Part shown: positions 7,743 through 16,558 of the stretch, in pieces
How positions within the stretch are numbered: the first letter of the stretch is position 1
Layout: every line of letters starts with the position of its first letter
From: Bradyrhizobiaceae bacterium
GTDB taxonomy: Bacteria; Pseudomonadota; Alphaproteobacteria; Rhizobiales; Xanthobacteraceae
Direction: 5' to 3'
Assembly: GCA_020853885.1 (NCBI GenBank)
Contig: JADYXZ010000020.1
Location: 1 to 64,000 of the forward strand
DNA length: 64,000 bases
Position numbers and translations under genes: made by a program
The notes under the pieces: model-generated
What the model was told of the DNA's origin: nothing
Seen by the model: only the letters and a program-made list of their open reading frames with translations
Databases searched by the model: none

Positions 7743-8841
7743 CCGCCGGAGACAAAATCGTCTTTCTCCGCTGAACATACGCGTCATTTATTTTTCTAGG
7801 ATTGACGTTAGCGCAGCGCAGCCGGACGAGAGCATGCTTTGCGGTCTAATATGCATCCGAGAACCGCACTTGGAATATCGCGACCTGAGAAAATCGGACC
7901 GATGGCGCGGCTGAGAGCCGTTTTTATACTCTCACTGTGCGTTTCTTGTGCCAATACCTAAGCTAACCTACGGAAGTGTCGCGCGAAATCGTGCGACTCC
8001 TCATTCTAGAATATTTCTCTACATGATCAATGACTTAGTGGCGGAGCACGCAGTCGATTACTAACTGATCTCTGCGTGGCTTTCCCTGAAAACAGCGAAG
8101 AAAACAGGGAATTTTCGAAGAAGCGCTGATCTCCGACGATGACTCTGCTAGATTGTGCATTAATTTCAGTAGTTTGGCGAGAAAATCCCTACTCCACCAA
8201 ACAGCTAATTTTGGCTGACGATCAGAGAATTCGGCCGTCGAAACAGGGAATTTTTCCCAACGCACTTGGCGATGGATGCTTCTCGTTACAAACCTCCAAG
8301 ATCCGCCAGTTCTTGCCTGACCAACTCTCTCTGCATGGTTTGAGCCTATTCGAAAGCGCAATAGCGGTGGACATTCGCACGAAAGCTCCGCACTGCGTTG
8401 ACCCCATCGGAGTCCCGAAATTCTCTCTCTCGACCCGTTTCTCTCCAGACCTTCCGACTACGCGGACTTAGTGCGGTTCTCGTAAGAAGCTGATTTTGAT
8501 TAGCTTTCGGAAAGGTCGACCTCCGCACTTTGAAGAGTCATTATCGGGTAGCGAGAGGATCTGGGAGCGAACGAGTGCGCTGATGTGACGACGACTTTTG
8601 CGTCACTCAGTGCGCCGCCGACGGCTTTCGTCGGGACTGACGCGGTCACCTGCTCGGCCTTCGAACCAATTCTCTGGTCGAAGACGGGCGTCAGCGAAAC
8701 CGTGAGAGATTGCAATCACCTGACAGCAGGCCGTCGAAGAACCGGGCGCGGACCGCAACAGTCCGAGTGCAGTTCCGGCGGCCGAACCGCACCGCCTTAG
8801 CCGATCACCCTCTCTGTGCAAGCGGTCCAATTTCTGCGGGG
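7743..8841. other. Gene-free stretch of about 1.1 kb containing a dispersed repeat
   Basis: No ORF here has family-like features. The first part holds repeat copy 1 (7854-8046). The phrase acagggaatttt occurs twice, near 8103 and near 8243, as part of a degraded internal repetition. The right end abuts the livF stop codon at 8842, so a transcription end for the hyu-liv operon may lie here. I did not find a strong hairpin followed by a T-run. Confidence 0.45.
7854..8046 (+). repeat. Diverged repeat, copy 1 (partner at 41434-41626)
   Basis: Several blocks match the partner in order: gagaaccgcac, cgac(c/t)tgagaaaatc, ctaacc(t/c)(a/g)cggaa(g/a)tgtcgcg and atcaatgactt(a/g)(g/c)tggcggag. Both copies end in tggcggag, which equals the encoded CCA end and first acceptor bases of tRNA-Ser read on the plus strand. 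Copy 1 loses the match right after that. No ORF covers it. I infer the flank of an old integrative element. Confidence 0.65.
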
Positions 8842-9585
8842 TCACCGCCTCATATTCCTGGGAACGATTTTCTCTCCAAGATAATACTTCTTGATATCCG
8901 GATTACTGAGCAAACTGGCTCCCGTGTCTTCCATCAGAATGCGTCCGGTCTCCAGTACATACGCGCGATCCGCAATCGAGAGGGCGATAAAGGCATTTTG
9001 CTCGACGAGAAGAATAGTGATCCCTTGACTGCTGATCCTCTGAATGATTTCGAAAATCGTTCTGACCAAATTTGGAGCAAGTCCCATGGACGGTTCATCC
9101 AACAGCAGAAGCTTGGGATGCGCCATCAGCGCTCTGCCGATAGCCAACATTTGTTGCTCTCCCCCAGAGAGTGTCGAAGCAAGCTGCTTGCTTCTTTCTC
9201 TCAGGGATGGAAACAACCCAAAAACCCATTCGAGATCTTTCTCCTTCTCATCTTTGTCATGGCGTCTCGAATAGGCGCCCATTTCAAGATTTTCGATGAC
9301 GGTCATTTGTGGGAAGAGTCTGCGCCCTTCGGGGGATTGGGCGATCCCCATCTGGACGATCTCGGCCGGATTCTTCTTCGATATCTGTTTCCCAAGAAAA
9401 CCGATACTGCCGGAAGCCGGTCTTAGGAAACCCGCGATGGTCCTTATGATGGTTGTTTTGCCTGCCCCGTTTGCACCTATCAGCGCGACGACTTGATTGT
9501 CTTTAATCTCTATCGACACGTCTTTTAGCGCTTGAATGTTTCCATAGAAGACATTCACGTTTTGAACGTCAAGCATGGTTGACAT
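8842..9585 (-). CDS. livF: Branched-chain-type ABC transporter ATPase LivF
   Basis: This is an ATPase of the LivF class. Walker A is ALIGANGAGKTTIIRTIAG, the signature is LSGGEQQMLAIGRALM, Walker B is LLLLDEPSMGLAP, and the switch segment is VEQNAFIALSIADRAYVLET (Gln in place of the H-loop His, as usual for LivF). The start chosen is the ATG at 9585 (MSTMLDVQNVNVFYGNIQ), which overlaps the end of livG by 17 bp and indicates translational coupling; a longer upstream frame has no support. It is the last gene of the hyuA-livF operon and energises uptake together with LivG. Confidence 0.95.
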   Translation of the reverse strand: MSTMLDVQNVNVFYGNIQALKDVSIEIKDNQVVALIGANGAGKTTIIRTIAGFLRPASGSIGFLGKQISKKNPAEIVQMGIAQSPEGRRLFPQMTVIENLEMGAYSRRHDKDEKEKDLEWVFGLFPSLRERSKQLASTLSGGEQQMLAIGRALMAHPKLLLLDEPSMGLAPNLVRTIFEIIQRISSQGITILLVEQNAFIALSIADRAYVLETGRILMEDTGASLLSNPDIKKYYLGEKIVPRNMRR

Positions 9586-10426
9586 AGTGATCGCCCAAAT
9601 ATGCTTTGATGACTTCACTGTTATTTTGAATTTCCTCGGGAGGGCCTTCAGCAATTTTAACGCCGTGGTCCAACACGAAGACCTTATCCGATATGCTCAT
9701 GACCACGTTCATATTATGTTCAATCAGGAGAATGGTGATTCCAAAAGTTTCGTTGAGATTAAATATCAGTTCGACGCAATCATTGCTCTCCGCAGGATTC
9801 ATTCCGGCGGTCGGCTCGTCAAGGAGAAGAATCTTCGGCTCCGTTGCCAAGGCTCTGGCAATTTCGAGCTTTCGCTGCTCTCCGTAGGATAGGTTCTTGG
9901 CCTGATAATTCAATTTTTCCTGGAGTTGGAATTGACGCAGGAGTTTCTCGGCTTTCTCCTTGGTGGCCTTTTCTTCCTGCCTGACGAACGGCGTCCGCAA
10001 GCACGCTTGAAAAAAGCTTCCATGACATTTGATTTGACAAGCAACGATGACGTTCTCCAAGACCGTCATCCAGGGGAAGAGTCTTATGTTCTGAAAAGTG
10101 CGTGCAATTCCAGCCTTGGCGATGTTGTGGGGAGAACGGCCGGATAGATCCGATCCCTCCAATAAAATGCCACCCGAGTCGGCGGAAGAAAACCCCGTGA
10201 TCAGGTTGAAAACGGTCGTCTTGCCGGCTCCGTTGGGCCCTATGAGCCCCGCAATTGCCTGTTGTTGAATGCTCAAGCTAAGATTATTAACAGCGATTAG
10301 GCCGCCAAACCGTTTGGTCAGATTTTGAATTTCGAGCTGGGCCTTCATCTCGATCTCGTTCGCAAGCGCCGTCTTTAGGGCTGCGCGCGGTGGTCGGCGC
10401 CGTTCGACCGATCGCGGCAACGCCAT
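9569..10426 (-). CDS. livG: Branched-chain-type ABC transporter ATPase LivG
   Basis: The protein carries Walker A GLIGPNGAGKTTVFNLITG, the LivG-typical Q-loop region GIARTFQNIRLFPWMTVLEN, signature LSYGEQRKLEIARALA and Walker B ILLLDEPTAGMNP, followed by LIEHNMNVVMSISDKVFVLD with the H-loop His. It ends in the LivG-type VIKAYLG. The start at 10426 lies 21 bp after livM. The family normally begins near LEIQNLTKRFGGL, so the ATG at 10348 (MKAQLEIQ) is an equally good start; neither has a strong Shine-Dalgarno. It pairs with LivF on the LivH/LivM permease. Confidence 0.95.
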   Translation of the reverse strand: MALPRSVERRRPPRAALKTALANEIEMKAQLEIQNLTKRFGGLIAVNNLSLSIQQQAIAGLIGPNGAGKTTVFNLITGFSSADSGGILLEGSDLSGRSPHNIAKAGIARTFQNIRLFPWMTVLENVIVACQIKCHGSFFQACLRTPFVRQEEKATKEKAEKLLRQFQLQEKLNYQAKNLSYGEQRKLEIARALATEPKILLLDEPTAGMNPAESNDCVELIFNLNETFGITILLIEHNMNVVMSISDKVFVLDHGVKIAEGPPEEIQNNSEVIKAYLGDHYVNHA

Positions 10427-10447
10427 TGGATGTTCCCGGGAGATTTT

Positions 10448-11437
10448 TTATTTTATCTCCTCGAGGCCGACTTCCCGTACATACGCGTTGCCCTCTCTCT
10501 TATGCGACAACTGAAATTTGAAGCGTTCGATGAGGCCGGCAAATCCCGACGGAAAAACAATCAATAAGACAATGATGGCCATTCCAAAAATCAACATATT
10601 GAATCGCTCGAACTGCTGCAGATATTCGTTCGCGAGCACAATAACGACCGCGCCGAAAATCGGCCCATTAAGGAAACCCGGACCACCAAGAACCACCATA
10701 AACAACAACATAACGGAATCGCTCAAGGGGAAAGCCTCCGGTGCCACATACCTGACCATGTGCGCGTAAAGGCTTCCCGCCAGCGCGGCAAAAATCGTGC
10801 TTATCGTGAATACAATAATTCTTACCAAGGGCACGTCGATTCCCATGGCCGATGCCGCAATCGCGTTATCTCTCATTGCGATGATCGTTTTTCCGCGATG
10901 AGAACGAATGAGGTTCCTGTAGAGGACATAGACGCCGAGCGCGATCGCTGCGATAAGATAATAATAGTCCGCTTCGTTCTTGAAATGGATACCAAAGATA
11001 ATCGGATAGGGTATTCCCGTGACCCCGGTGGGGCCGCCGGTTGCAGATTCCCAGTTTTGAAAAATGACTTCCATGATTTTGTGGAAGCCGATCGTCGCCA
11101 TCGCAAAATATGCTCCTGCCAACTTGAGCGTCGGGATGCCGATGACGACGCCGACGATCGCGCCGCTTACGCCGGAAAAAAAGAAAGAGGGCAAAAACGA
11201 GAACCCCAACTTCGTAGCCAGTAGCGACGACGTATAGGCCCCGATAGCGAAGACCGCGACGTGGCCAAAAGTGAGAGCACCCATATAGCCAAATACAAGA
11301 TTTACGCTGATCGCCAGGATGCAATAGATAAGGACCATATTGAGAATGTGCTGGGAATACTGATCCGTCATCAGATGAGGAAGGACCAGCAACGCCGCAA
11401 TGATTGCAAGATAGCCAACGGATTTGCGAAGTCGCAT
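10448..11437 (-). CDS. livM: Branched-chain-type ABC transporter permease LivM
   Basis: The 329-residue polytopic membrane protein has the LivM pattern: an N-terminal span, VNLVFGYMGALTFGHVAVFA, the TLKLAGAYFAMATIGFHKIM segment, TGGPTGVTGIPYPIIFG, and AMRDNAIAASAMGIDVPLVR, the cytoplasmic loop that couples to the ATPases. Near the end come LGGPGFLNGPIFGAVVIVL and a Lys/Arg-rich cytoplasmic tail. It lies 5 bp from livH, in one transcript. With LivH it forms the inner-membrane channel. Confidence 0.95.
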   Translation of the reverse strand: MRLRKSVGYLAIIAALLVLPHLMTDQYSQHILNMVLIYCILAISVNLVFGYMGALTFGHVAVFAIGAYTSSLLATKLGFSFLPSFFFSGVSGAIVGVVIGIPTLKLAGAYFAMATIGFHKIMEVIFQNWESATGGPTGVTGIPYPIIFGIHFKNEADYYYLIAAIALGVYVLYRNLIRSHRGKTIIAMRDNAIAASAMGIDVPLVRIIVFTISTIFAALAGSLYAHMVRYVAPEAFPLSDSVMLLFMVVLGGPGFLNGPIFGAVVIVLANEYLQQFERFNMLIFGMAIIVLLIVFPSGFAGLIERFKFQLSHKREGNAYVREVGLEEIK

Positions 11438-11442
11438 GGGCG

Positions 11443-12324
11443 CTATATCTTTTCCGCCGTCGGCTTCGCCAACAGCCCTGACGGTTTGAACAACAATATC
11501 AACAACAACAAGGCGAAAACAATGGCGTCCTTGTAAGCTGAGGAGATAAACGCCGTCGACAGGTTCTCCATTACTCCGAGCAGGAACCCACCTACTATCG
11601 CTCCTCTTATCGAACCCAAGCCTCCGAGAACGGCTGCGGTAAATCCCTTGAGCGTGAAGATCAACCCCATGTAAGGCGTGACAAACAAGATAGGCGCCAC
11701 TAGCACTCCGCCGACGGCTCCCAGTCCGGCGCTGATTCCGAAAACGAAGGAGTCCGCCAATAATAGGCTCACGCCCATTCCTTGGGCCATCTCCCTGTCT
11801 TGAGCAGCCGCGCGAAATCCCTTTCCCAGCTTTGTCTTTTGCAGGAACGCATTAAACACAACCATGATAATCACGGCACCGATTACAACCCAGATGATCT
11901 CTACGGGAATAAGTACTCCAAAAACATCTAGAATCCTGTCGGAGAAAATTTGAGGAAAGCGCCAGGCATCGGGGCCCCAAATAAGGCTCGACGAATTTTG
12001 CAATACGATGGAAGTCGCGGCCGTACTCATCAGAATGAAACTGTGGTGCGACTTCCAAAGCGGCTTGTAGGCAATCTTCTCAAAACCAATGCCGACCAAG
12101 GACACGCACGCGGTCGATAAAATCACCGATAGCCAGAATGGAAGGCCGATGATCAAGTAAAAGGTTATGGCCGCGTAGCTGCCCAGCATAAAGAAGTCGC
12201 CCTGCGCAAAATGAACGATATTGCTGGCGCGAAACATCAGGCTGAAGCCGAGGGCCAGCAGGCCGTAAATTGCTCCGATGGAGACCCCTCCCATGACCTG
12301 CTGGACGATTTGGGCGATTTCCAT
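11443..12324 (-). CDS. livH: Branched-chain-type ABC transporter permease LivH
   Basis: The polytopic membrane protein opens with MEIAQIVQQVMGGVSIGAIY, typical of LivH. It contains SNIVHFAQGDFFMLGSYAAI, the coupling-loop region FRAAAQDREMAQGMGV and the C-terminal VLGGLGSIRGAIVGGFLLG. I chose the ATG at 12324; a TTG at 12369 would add 15 residues (MSLLQSVAAIHAKSA) and cannot be excluded. The gap of about 140 bp to the substrate-binding gene upstream has no ORF and could hold a stabilising hairpin, common between an SBP gene and its permease genes. Confidence 0.93.
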   Translation of the reverse strand: MEIAQIVQQVMGGVSIGAIYGLLALGFSLMFRASNIVHFAQGDFFMLGSYAAITFYLIIGLPFWLSVILSTACVSLVGIGFEKIAYKPLWKSHHSFILMSTAATSIVLQNSSSLIWGPDAWRFPQIFSDRILDVFGVLIPVEIIWVVIGAVIIMVVFNAFLQKTKLGKGFRAAAQDREMAQGMGVSLLLADSFVFGISAGLGAVGGVLVAPILFVTPYMGLIFTLKGFTAAVLGGLGSIRGAIVGGFLLGVMENLSTAFISSAYKDAIVFALLLLILLFKPSGLLAKPTAEKI

Positions 12325-12508
12325 GGCGCTCTTCGCGTGAATTGCTGCGACGCTTTGTAGAAGACTCAACTCGACGACCTCCGGCCGCGAGCCGGAGGTT
12401 TATTGCTTGTGCGTCTCAATCGACCAGAAACGCGATCCCATCCTGCCAAATCAGATCCAACATTGAGCGGAATTCCCGACCGGAATCTGCTCAATCGATC
12501 CTTCCACA

Positions 12509-13624
12509 TCAATCGGAAGACCAGACAACCGTCGGGACGCCGTTCTTCACTTGCAGGATCAGGGCGCCCCGTCCACACTGGCCGACGTTGTCACACTCCT
12601 GCCGTCCAATGACGCCATTGAACTTGGTCGACTTTATTTCTTTTATGACCTTGGCTTTGTCGGCGCTTCCGACTTTTTTCAAAGCGCCGATCAGCATCGT
12701 CATTGCGTCATAGCTTATTCCCGCCCCCGGCTTCGGTTCATACTTAAATTTTTCATTATACTCTTTTACGAACACTTGGACGTGGGGCGCGGGATTTTTT
12801 GCATCGAAGTAATTCTGAATATATATGCCCTCGGCGTCTTTGCCGGCAAGTTCCAAGAAAGCGCCCTGCAGAACGCCTGAACTCGCCAGAATAGGCATCG
12901 TCAGACCAAGTTGCTTCGCCTGTCTGACGATTTGGGCGCCCTCGACATACAGACCCCAGACGAACAGGCCATCCGCGCCTGAATTCTTGATTTTGTTGAG
13001 TTGAGCGGCGAAATCCTTGTCGCCGATATTGTAGCTTTCGACAAGCAAGGGTTCGATGTTGTATGATTTTAATGTTTTAATGAGATCGTCTCGCCCGCCC
13101 TTACCGTAGTCGGTGCTTTCGCTTAATATTGCTAATTTTGTGAGGCGCAAATTCTTGACTGCGAAGGTTACGTAAGCGCCTCCCAACACGGAATCTGAAG
13201 GAGTCGGACGATAAATCCATGGATTGTCCATCTCCAAAATCTTCTGAGCGACGCCCGCGATAAACTGCGGGGTTTCGGTTTCCTTCGTGAGGGGAATGAC
13301 GGCAATACTCGATGGCGAGTAGGTGGTGCCGACGGCAAAAACCGTGTCCTGATAGATCAATTTCTTTGCGCTGTTTAGCGCGATCGCCGGTTGCGCTTTA
13401 TCGTCCATCACGATCAATTTTATCTTTTGGCCATTGAGCCCGCCTTCCGCATTGAATCTGTCGATCGCCAACAATGCGCCATCCCGCATATCTCGGCCCA
13501 TCATTGCGCCGGGCCCTGTCATGGGGGCTATCAAGCCGACTTTGATCGGCTCTTGGTCCGCTTTGAGCGCATAGTTACTCAGCGCGAAGAAGCATGTCGC
13601 AAGAATGATCCTCAAGCCTTTCAT
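12509..13624 (-). CDS. Branched-chain-type ABC transporter periplasmic substrate-binding protein
   Basis: The 371-residue protein has a signal peptide (MKGLRIILATCFFALSNYAL, cut near LKADQ) followed by EPIKVGLIAPMTGPGAMMG, the usual opening of type I binding proteins. Typical later segments are GGLNGQKIKLIVMDDKAQPA, LRLTKLAILSESTDYGKGGR and GADGLFVWGLYVEGAQIVRQ. The Shine-Dalgarno is gggagga before the ATG at 13624. As the binding protein of the liv set it decides the substrate. Its place behind hyuA, hyuB and an FAH-family gene suggests a cyclic amide, carbamoyl compound or related acid rather than leucine. Confidence 0.93.
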   Translation of the reverse strand: MKGLRIILATCFFALSNYALKADQEPIKVGLIAPMTGPGAMMGRDMRDGALLAIDRFNAEGGLNGQKIKLIVMDDKAQPAIALNSAKKLIYQDTVFAVGTTYSPSSIAVIPLTKETETPQFIAGVAQKILEMDNPWIYRPTPSDSVLGGAYVTFAVKNLRLTKLAILSESTDYGKGGRDDLIKTLKSYNIEPLLVESYNIGDKDFAAQLNKIKNSGADGLFVWGLYVEGAQIVRQAKQLGLTMPILASSGVLQGAFLELAGKDAEGIYIQNYFDAKNPAPHVQVFVKEYNEKFKYEPKPGAGISYDAMTMLIGALKKVGSADKAKVIKEIKSTKFNGVIGRQECDNVGQCGRGALILQVKNGVPTVVWSSD

Positions 13625-13737
13625 TTTTACGTTCCTCCCTAGGGTTGGTGAATCGAGTGGATGCCGTCTACCAAGCCATCGAACTCCAAGTCGACGCAGT
13701 CCCGAAGCCTCCAGGTGTGAAAGCCGATGCGTCAGTA

Positions 13738-14733
13738 TTAGAACTCCGCGCGTCTAGCATCTTGGACGATCACCTTGTTGCGGAGTACGCCTATACGATC
13801 GGCTTCGATCTCGATCACATCGCCGCTCTTCAAGAAGCGATCCATCTCGAGCCCGCAACATCCTCCAACCGTCCCCGACGCTATCACCTCGCCCGGATAC
13901 AGCGTCTCGTCTCGCGAAATGAAGGCGATAATCGTCTCGAAGCTGTGCAGCATCCCAGCGGTCGTGTTTGCGGCCCACTGCTCGCCATTTACGCGCACCG
14001 AGACGGACAGTCGCGTCGAATCGCCGAGTTCGTCGGGAGTCACAATCCAGGGGCCAAGGCCGTTTCCCGAATCGAAGCTCTTGCCTTTTGTGGGGCCAAG
14101 CCAACCTTCCATCTCGCGACTCTGCTCGTCGCGCGCGGAGAAGTCGTTGAAGAGCGCGTAGCCGAAAATGTGTTCATGCGCGCGATCGACGGGGATGTCT
14201 TTTCCGCCTTTGCCGATGACAATTGCGATTTCGAGTTCGAAATCCATCACATTGCTGTAGCGCGGCCACCTTACGACTGCATCGGGCCCCACGACGCTGA
14301 AGCGATTGCTGATATAATAGATAGGTTGCTTGTGATAAATTTCCGGGATTTCTCTGGACGCTGAGGCGGGGAGCGCGCCGCCCGCCAGCTTGGCTTTGAG
14401 TCGGGCCATGCCGGCGCCGCCCTGCCGCACGTGCTGCGCAAAGACCGAACAGTCGCGAATCTGCGGAGGCACCGGAATCGGCGCCAGGATCTTCACCGCT
14501 GCGAGGTCCAAGAGGAAAGGATTGAGCGCCTCCCCGCGCGATAGCAGCGCCTTCACGCGCGCGAGTTCATCGGGCCCCGCTTCGATGAGAGCCAACATGC
14601 TGGAGAGGTTGCCCGAACCGCCGCCGGTCAGCGTCGCTTGCGCCTTGGCAACGTCGAGAATTCGGCCTCGTTCGGAAAATACGACGCCCAGCTTCTTCTC
14701 GCCTCCCGGCGTTTCAAAAGTCGCAAGCTTCAT
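13738..14733 (-). CDS. Fumarylacetoacetate hydrolase (FAH) family protein
   Basis: The 331-residue protein has the FAH fold. The small N-terminal domain is MKLATFETPGGEKKLGVVF. The catalytic domain has the His-containing VFAQHVRQGG, the metal ligands in VMDFELEIAIVIG (Glu pair) and YALFNDFSARD (Asp), and a family-typical GWLGPTKGKSFDSGNGLGPW. The family cleaves or decarboxylates beta-keto acids, for example acylpyruvates, using Mg or Mn. The gene overlaps the end of hyuB by about 20 bp. A start two codons earlier (14739) is also possible. Likely it processes the ring-opened product of the Hyu enzymes; this is inference from the operon. Confidence 0.88.
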   Translation of the reverse strand: MKLATFETPGGEKKLGVVFSERGRILDVAKAQATLTGGGSGNLSSMLALIEAGPDELARVKALLSRGEALNPFLLDLAAVKILAPIPVPPQIRDCSVFAQHVRQGGAGMARLKAKLAGGALPASASREIPEIYHKQPIYYISNRFSVVGPDAVVRWPRYSNVMDFELEIAIVIGKGGKDIPVDRAHEHIFGYALFNDFSARDEQSREMEGWLGPTKGKSFDSGNGLGPWIVTPDELGDSTRLSVSVRVNGEQWAANTTAGMLHSFETIIAFISRDETLYPGEVIASGTVGGCCGLEMDRFLKSGDVIEIEADRIGVLRNKVIVQDARRAEF

Positions 14734-16552
14734 GTGCAATTCCTATTCTGCGCGCTGCTCTCATTTCCGCACGCCGTTTCTCGGTTGCACTCGAATTGAA
14801 GGCGCCGCCCGCGTCCAGAACGACGCCGTAGCGTTCGGCGGCCGCCTCGGCGCTGACATATCCCAGCCGCACGTCGTTGACGACCGCGTCCGGCTTGCGT
14901 TCATAGGCAGGACCGTAGCCGCCGCCGCCGCCGCTCATGACATGAACCGAATCGCCAACGCCGAGCGAGCGTTCTCCCTTGGTTAGAGCTTCGCGCTCGC
15001 CGTTCGCACGGACAATCTCTACGCCGGCAGGCTGTCCGCTCTCGCCACCAGCTATGCCCCAGGGGGGACAGAGCGTCCGATCAAACGCGACGATCATTTT
15101 GCAAGGGTGCGCAATGGCGTAGACCTTCTCCACTCCCAGTCCGCCCCGGTTGCGGCCGGGGCCGCCGCTGTCGGGCCGCAAACGCTTGGCTATCAGGCGG
15201 TACGGATAGAAGACCTCCTGCATTTCGACCGGCACATCCGGAACATCGCCGTGACCGTTCGAGCGAAACGGTCCCGGGCCGTCAGCTGCGGCGGTCGCAC
15301 CCCAACCACCACTCACCGTGTCGAGATGCTGAAACAGTTCTCCGCTGCGAGGATTGTGGCCATAGAACGAGTGGACCCCGTAGATGCCGTGATGGGCGGC
15401 GGCGGCTCGATCGGGGAATGCGTCGCCGAGCGCAAGCATGATGGTGTCGACGACCGTCGGAACCATGGATCCGGACTGGGCGATGGCCGCCCCGCGACCG
15501 GCGCTCAGGAAGGTGCCTTCTGGGACTTCGACATGGAGCCGTGCGAAATCGCCTTCATTGACGGGCGTGCTCGGAGCAAGCAAATACTTGCAGGCAATAC
15601 GCGCCGCGGCGATCGCGCCGCCATTACGGCCCGCGTTGAACGGGCCGACGACTTGTCGACTTAGCCTTGAAAAATCGACAGTAAGGCGCCCGTCGCGAAT
15701 TTCCACGTCCACATCCACGGGAACCTGCACATCCAATCGAACGCCGTCGTTGTCGAGAATCGAGGACGCATGATACCGCCCCTGCGGCGCGCGGCGCAGC
15801 ACTGTCTCTACGGACGCTTCCGAATCACGCCAGATGATCGAGATCGCTTCTCGCACCGCGGCGACGCCATAGCGAGCGATGATCGCCTCCATCATGGTGC
15901 GGCCAGCCTCGCAACCTCCAAGCTGCGCCTCGATATCGCCCATCAGAAGATGCGGGAAACGTGTATTGGTTTCTATCAGTCGGAAGATCTCGCTTCGACG
16001 CATTCCGCGTTCGATGAGCTTGAGAGTCGGGAGTTGTATGCCCTCCTGCCACACGTCGACGGTCGAGCTGGAAAGGCATGAACCGGGAACGGAGCCGCCG
16101 ATATCGACCCAATGCACCAGAACCGCGAAGAAGCCGATTAGGCCGCCCTCGACCCGTATGGGCGAATAGGCGATCACATTGTTGAGATGCTGGCCCATCC
16201 AGGCGGCGCTGTTTGAAATCACGACGTCGCCGTCGTGAATATTCTCCGCTCCGAGGATCGAAAGCCCCTCGCGGACCGCAGTCCCTAGTGCGTTGGCGAC
16301 AAAGATCGGCAGGCTTCCCCGGGACTGCGCGACAAGGCGCCCGGCTGGATCGACCAGTCCGACTGCGAAATCCTTGTATTCGTAAACGAGGGGGCTGAAG
16401 GCGGTCCGTTCTATATTGCGTTCGATCTGGTTTGGGATCGCGACGAGCTGAGCCTTGATAATTTCCAGCGTGATTGGATCGGTCGCGGCCGGCGAGGAAG
16501 AGCTGCGTTCCCGAGGACAAAGATTGTGCTGCGTGACGTTCACGGCGGTCAC
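14714..16552 (-). CDS. hyuB: Hydantoinase/oxoprolinase family protein, subunit B (HyuB)
   Basis: The 612-residue protein belongs to the hydantoinase B/oxoprolinase family. It shows DPITLEIIKAQLVAIPNQIE, RTAFSPLVYEYKDFAVGLVD (family: S.x.I.E.DFS), NSAAWMGQHLNNVIAYSPI, NAGRNGGAIAAARIACKYLL and the C-terminal RPDSGGPGRNRGGLGVEKVY with a Gly-rich end (SGGGGGYGPAYERKPDAV). Together with HyuA it forms ATP-dependent amidohydrolases such as N-methylhydantoinase and 5-oxoprolinase, or acetone/acetophenone carboxylases. The start at 16552 lies 6 bp after hyuA. Which reaction applies cannot be read from sequence alone; the lack of a small third subunit argues against acetone carboxylase. Confidence 0.92.
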   Translation of the reverse strand: MTAVNVTQHNLCPRERSSSSPAATDPITLEIIKAQLVAIPNQIERNIERTAFSPLVYEYKDFAVGLVDPAGRLVAQSRGSLPIFVANALGTAVREGLSILGAENIHDGDVVISNSAAWMGQHLNNVIAYSPIRVEGGLIGFFAVLVHWVDIGGSVPGSCLSSSTVDVWQEGIQLPTLKLIERGMRRSEIFRLIETNTRFPHLLMGDIEAQLGGCEAGRTMMEAIIARYGVAAVREAISIIWRDSEASVETVLRRAPQGRYHASSILDNDGVRLDVQVPVDVDVEIRDGRLTVDFSRLSRQVVGPFNAGRNGGAIAAARIACKYLLAPSTPVNEGDFARLHVEVPEGTFLSAGRGAAIAQSGSMVPTVVDTIMLALGDAFPDRAAAAHHGIYGVHSFYGHNPRSGELFQHLDTVSGGWGATAAADGPGPFRSNGHGDVPDVPVEMQEVFYPYRLIAKRLRPDSGGPGRNRGGLGVEKVYAIAHPCKMIVAFDRTLCPPWGIAGGESGQPAGVEIVRANGEREALTKGERSLGVGDSVHVMSGGGGGYGPAYERKPDAVVNDVRLGYVSAEAAAERYGVVLDAGGAFNSSATEKRRAEMRAARRIGIAHEACDF

Positions 16553-16558
16553 TCTCGA

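Noticed and set aside
14390-16169. Several plus-strand open frames opposite hyuB and the FAH gene
   Set aside because: They mirror codon structure of the real genes and have no family signature or ribosome site.
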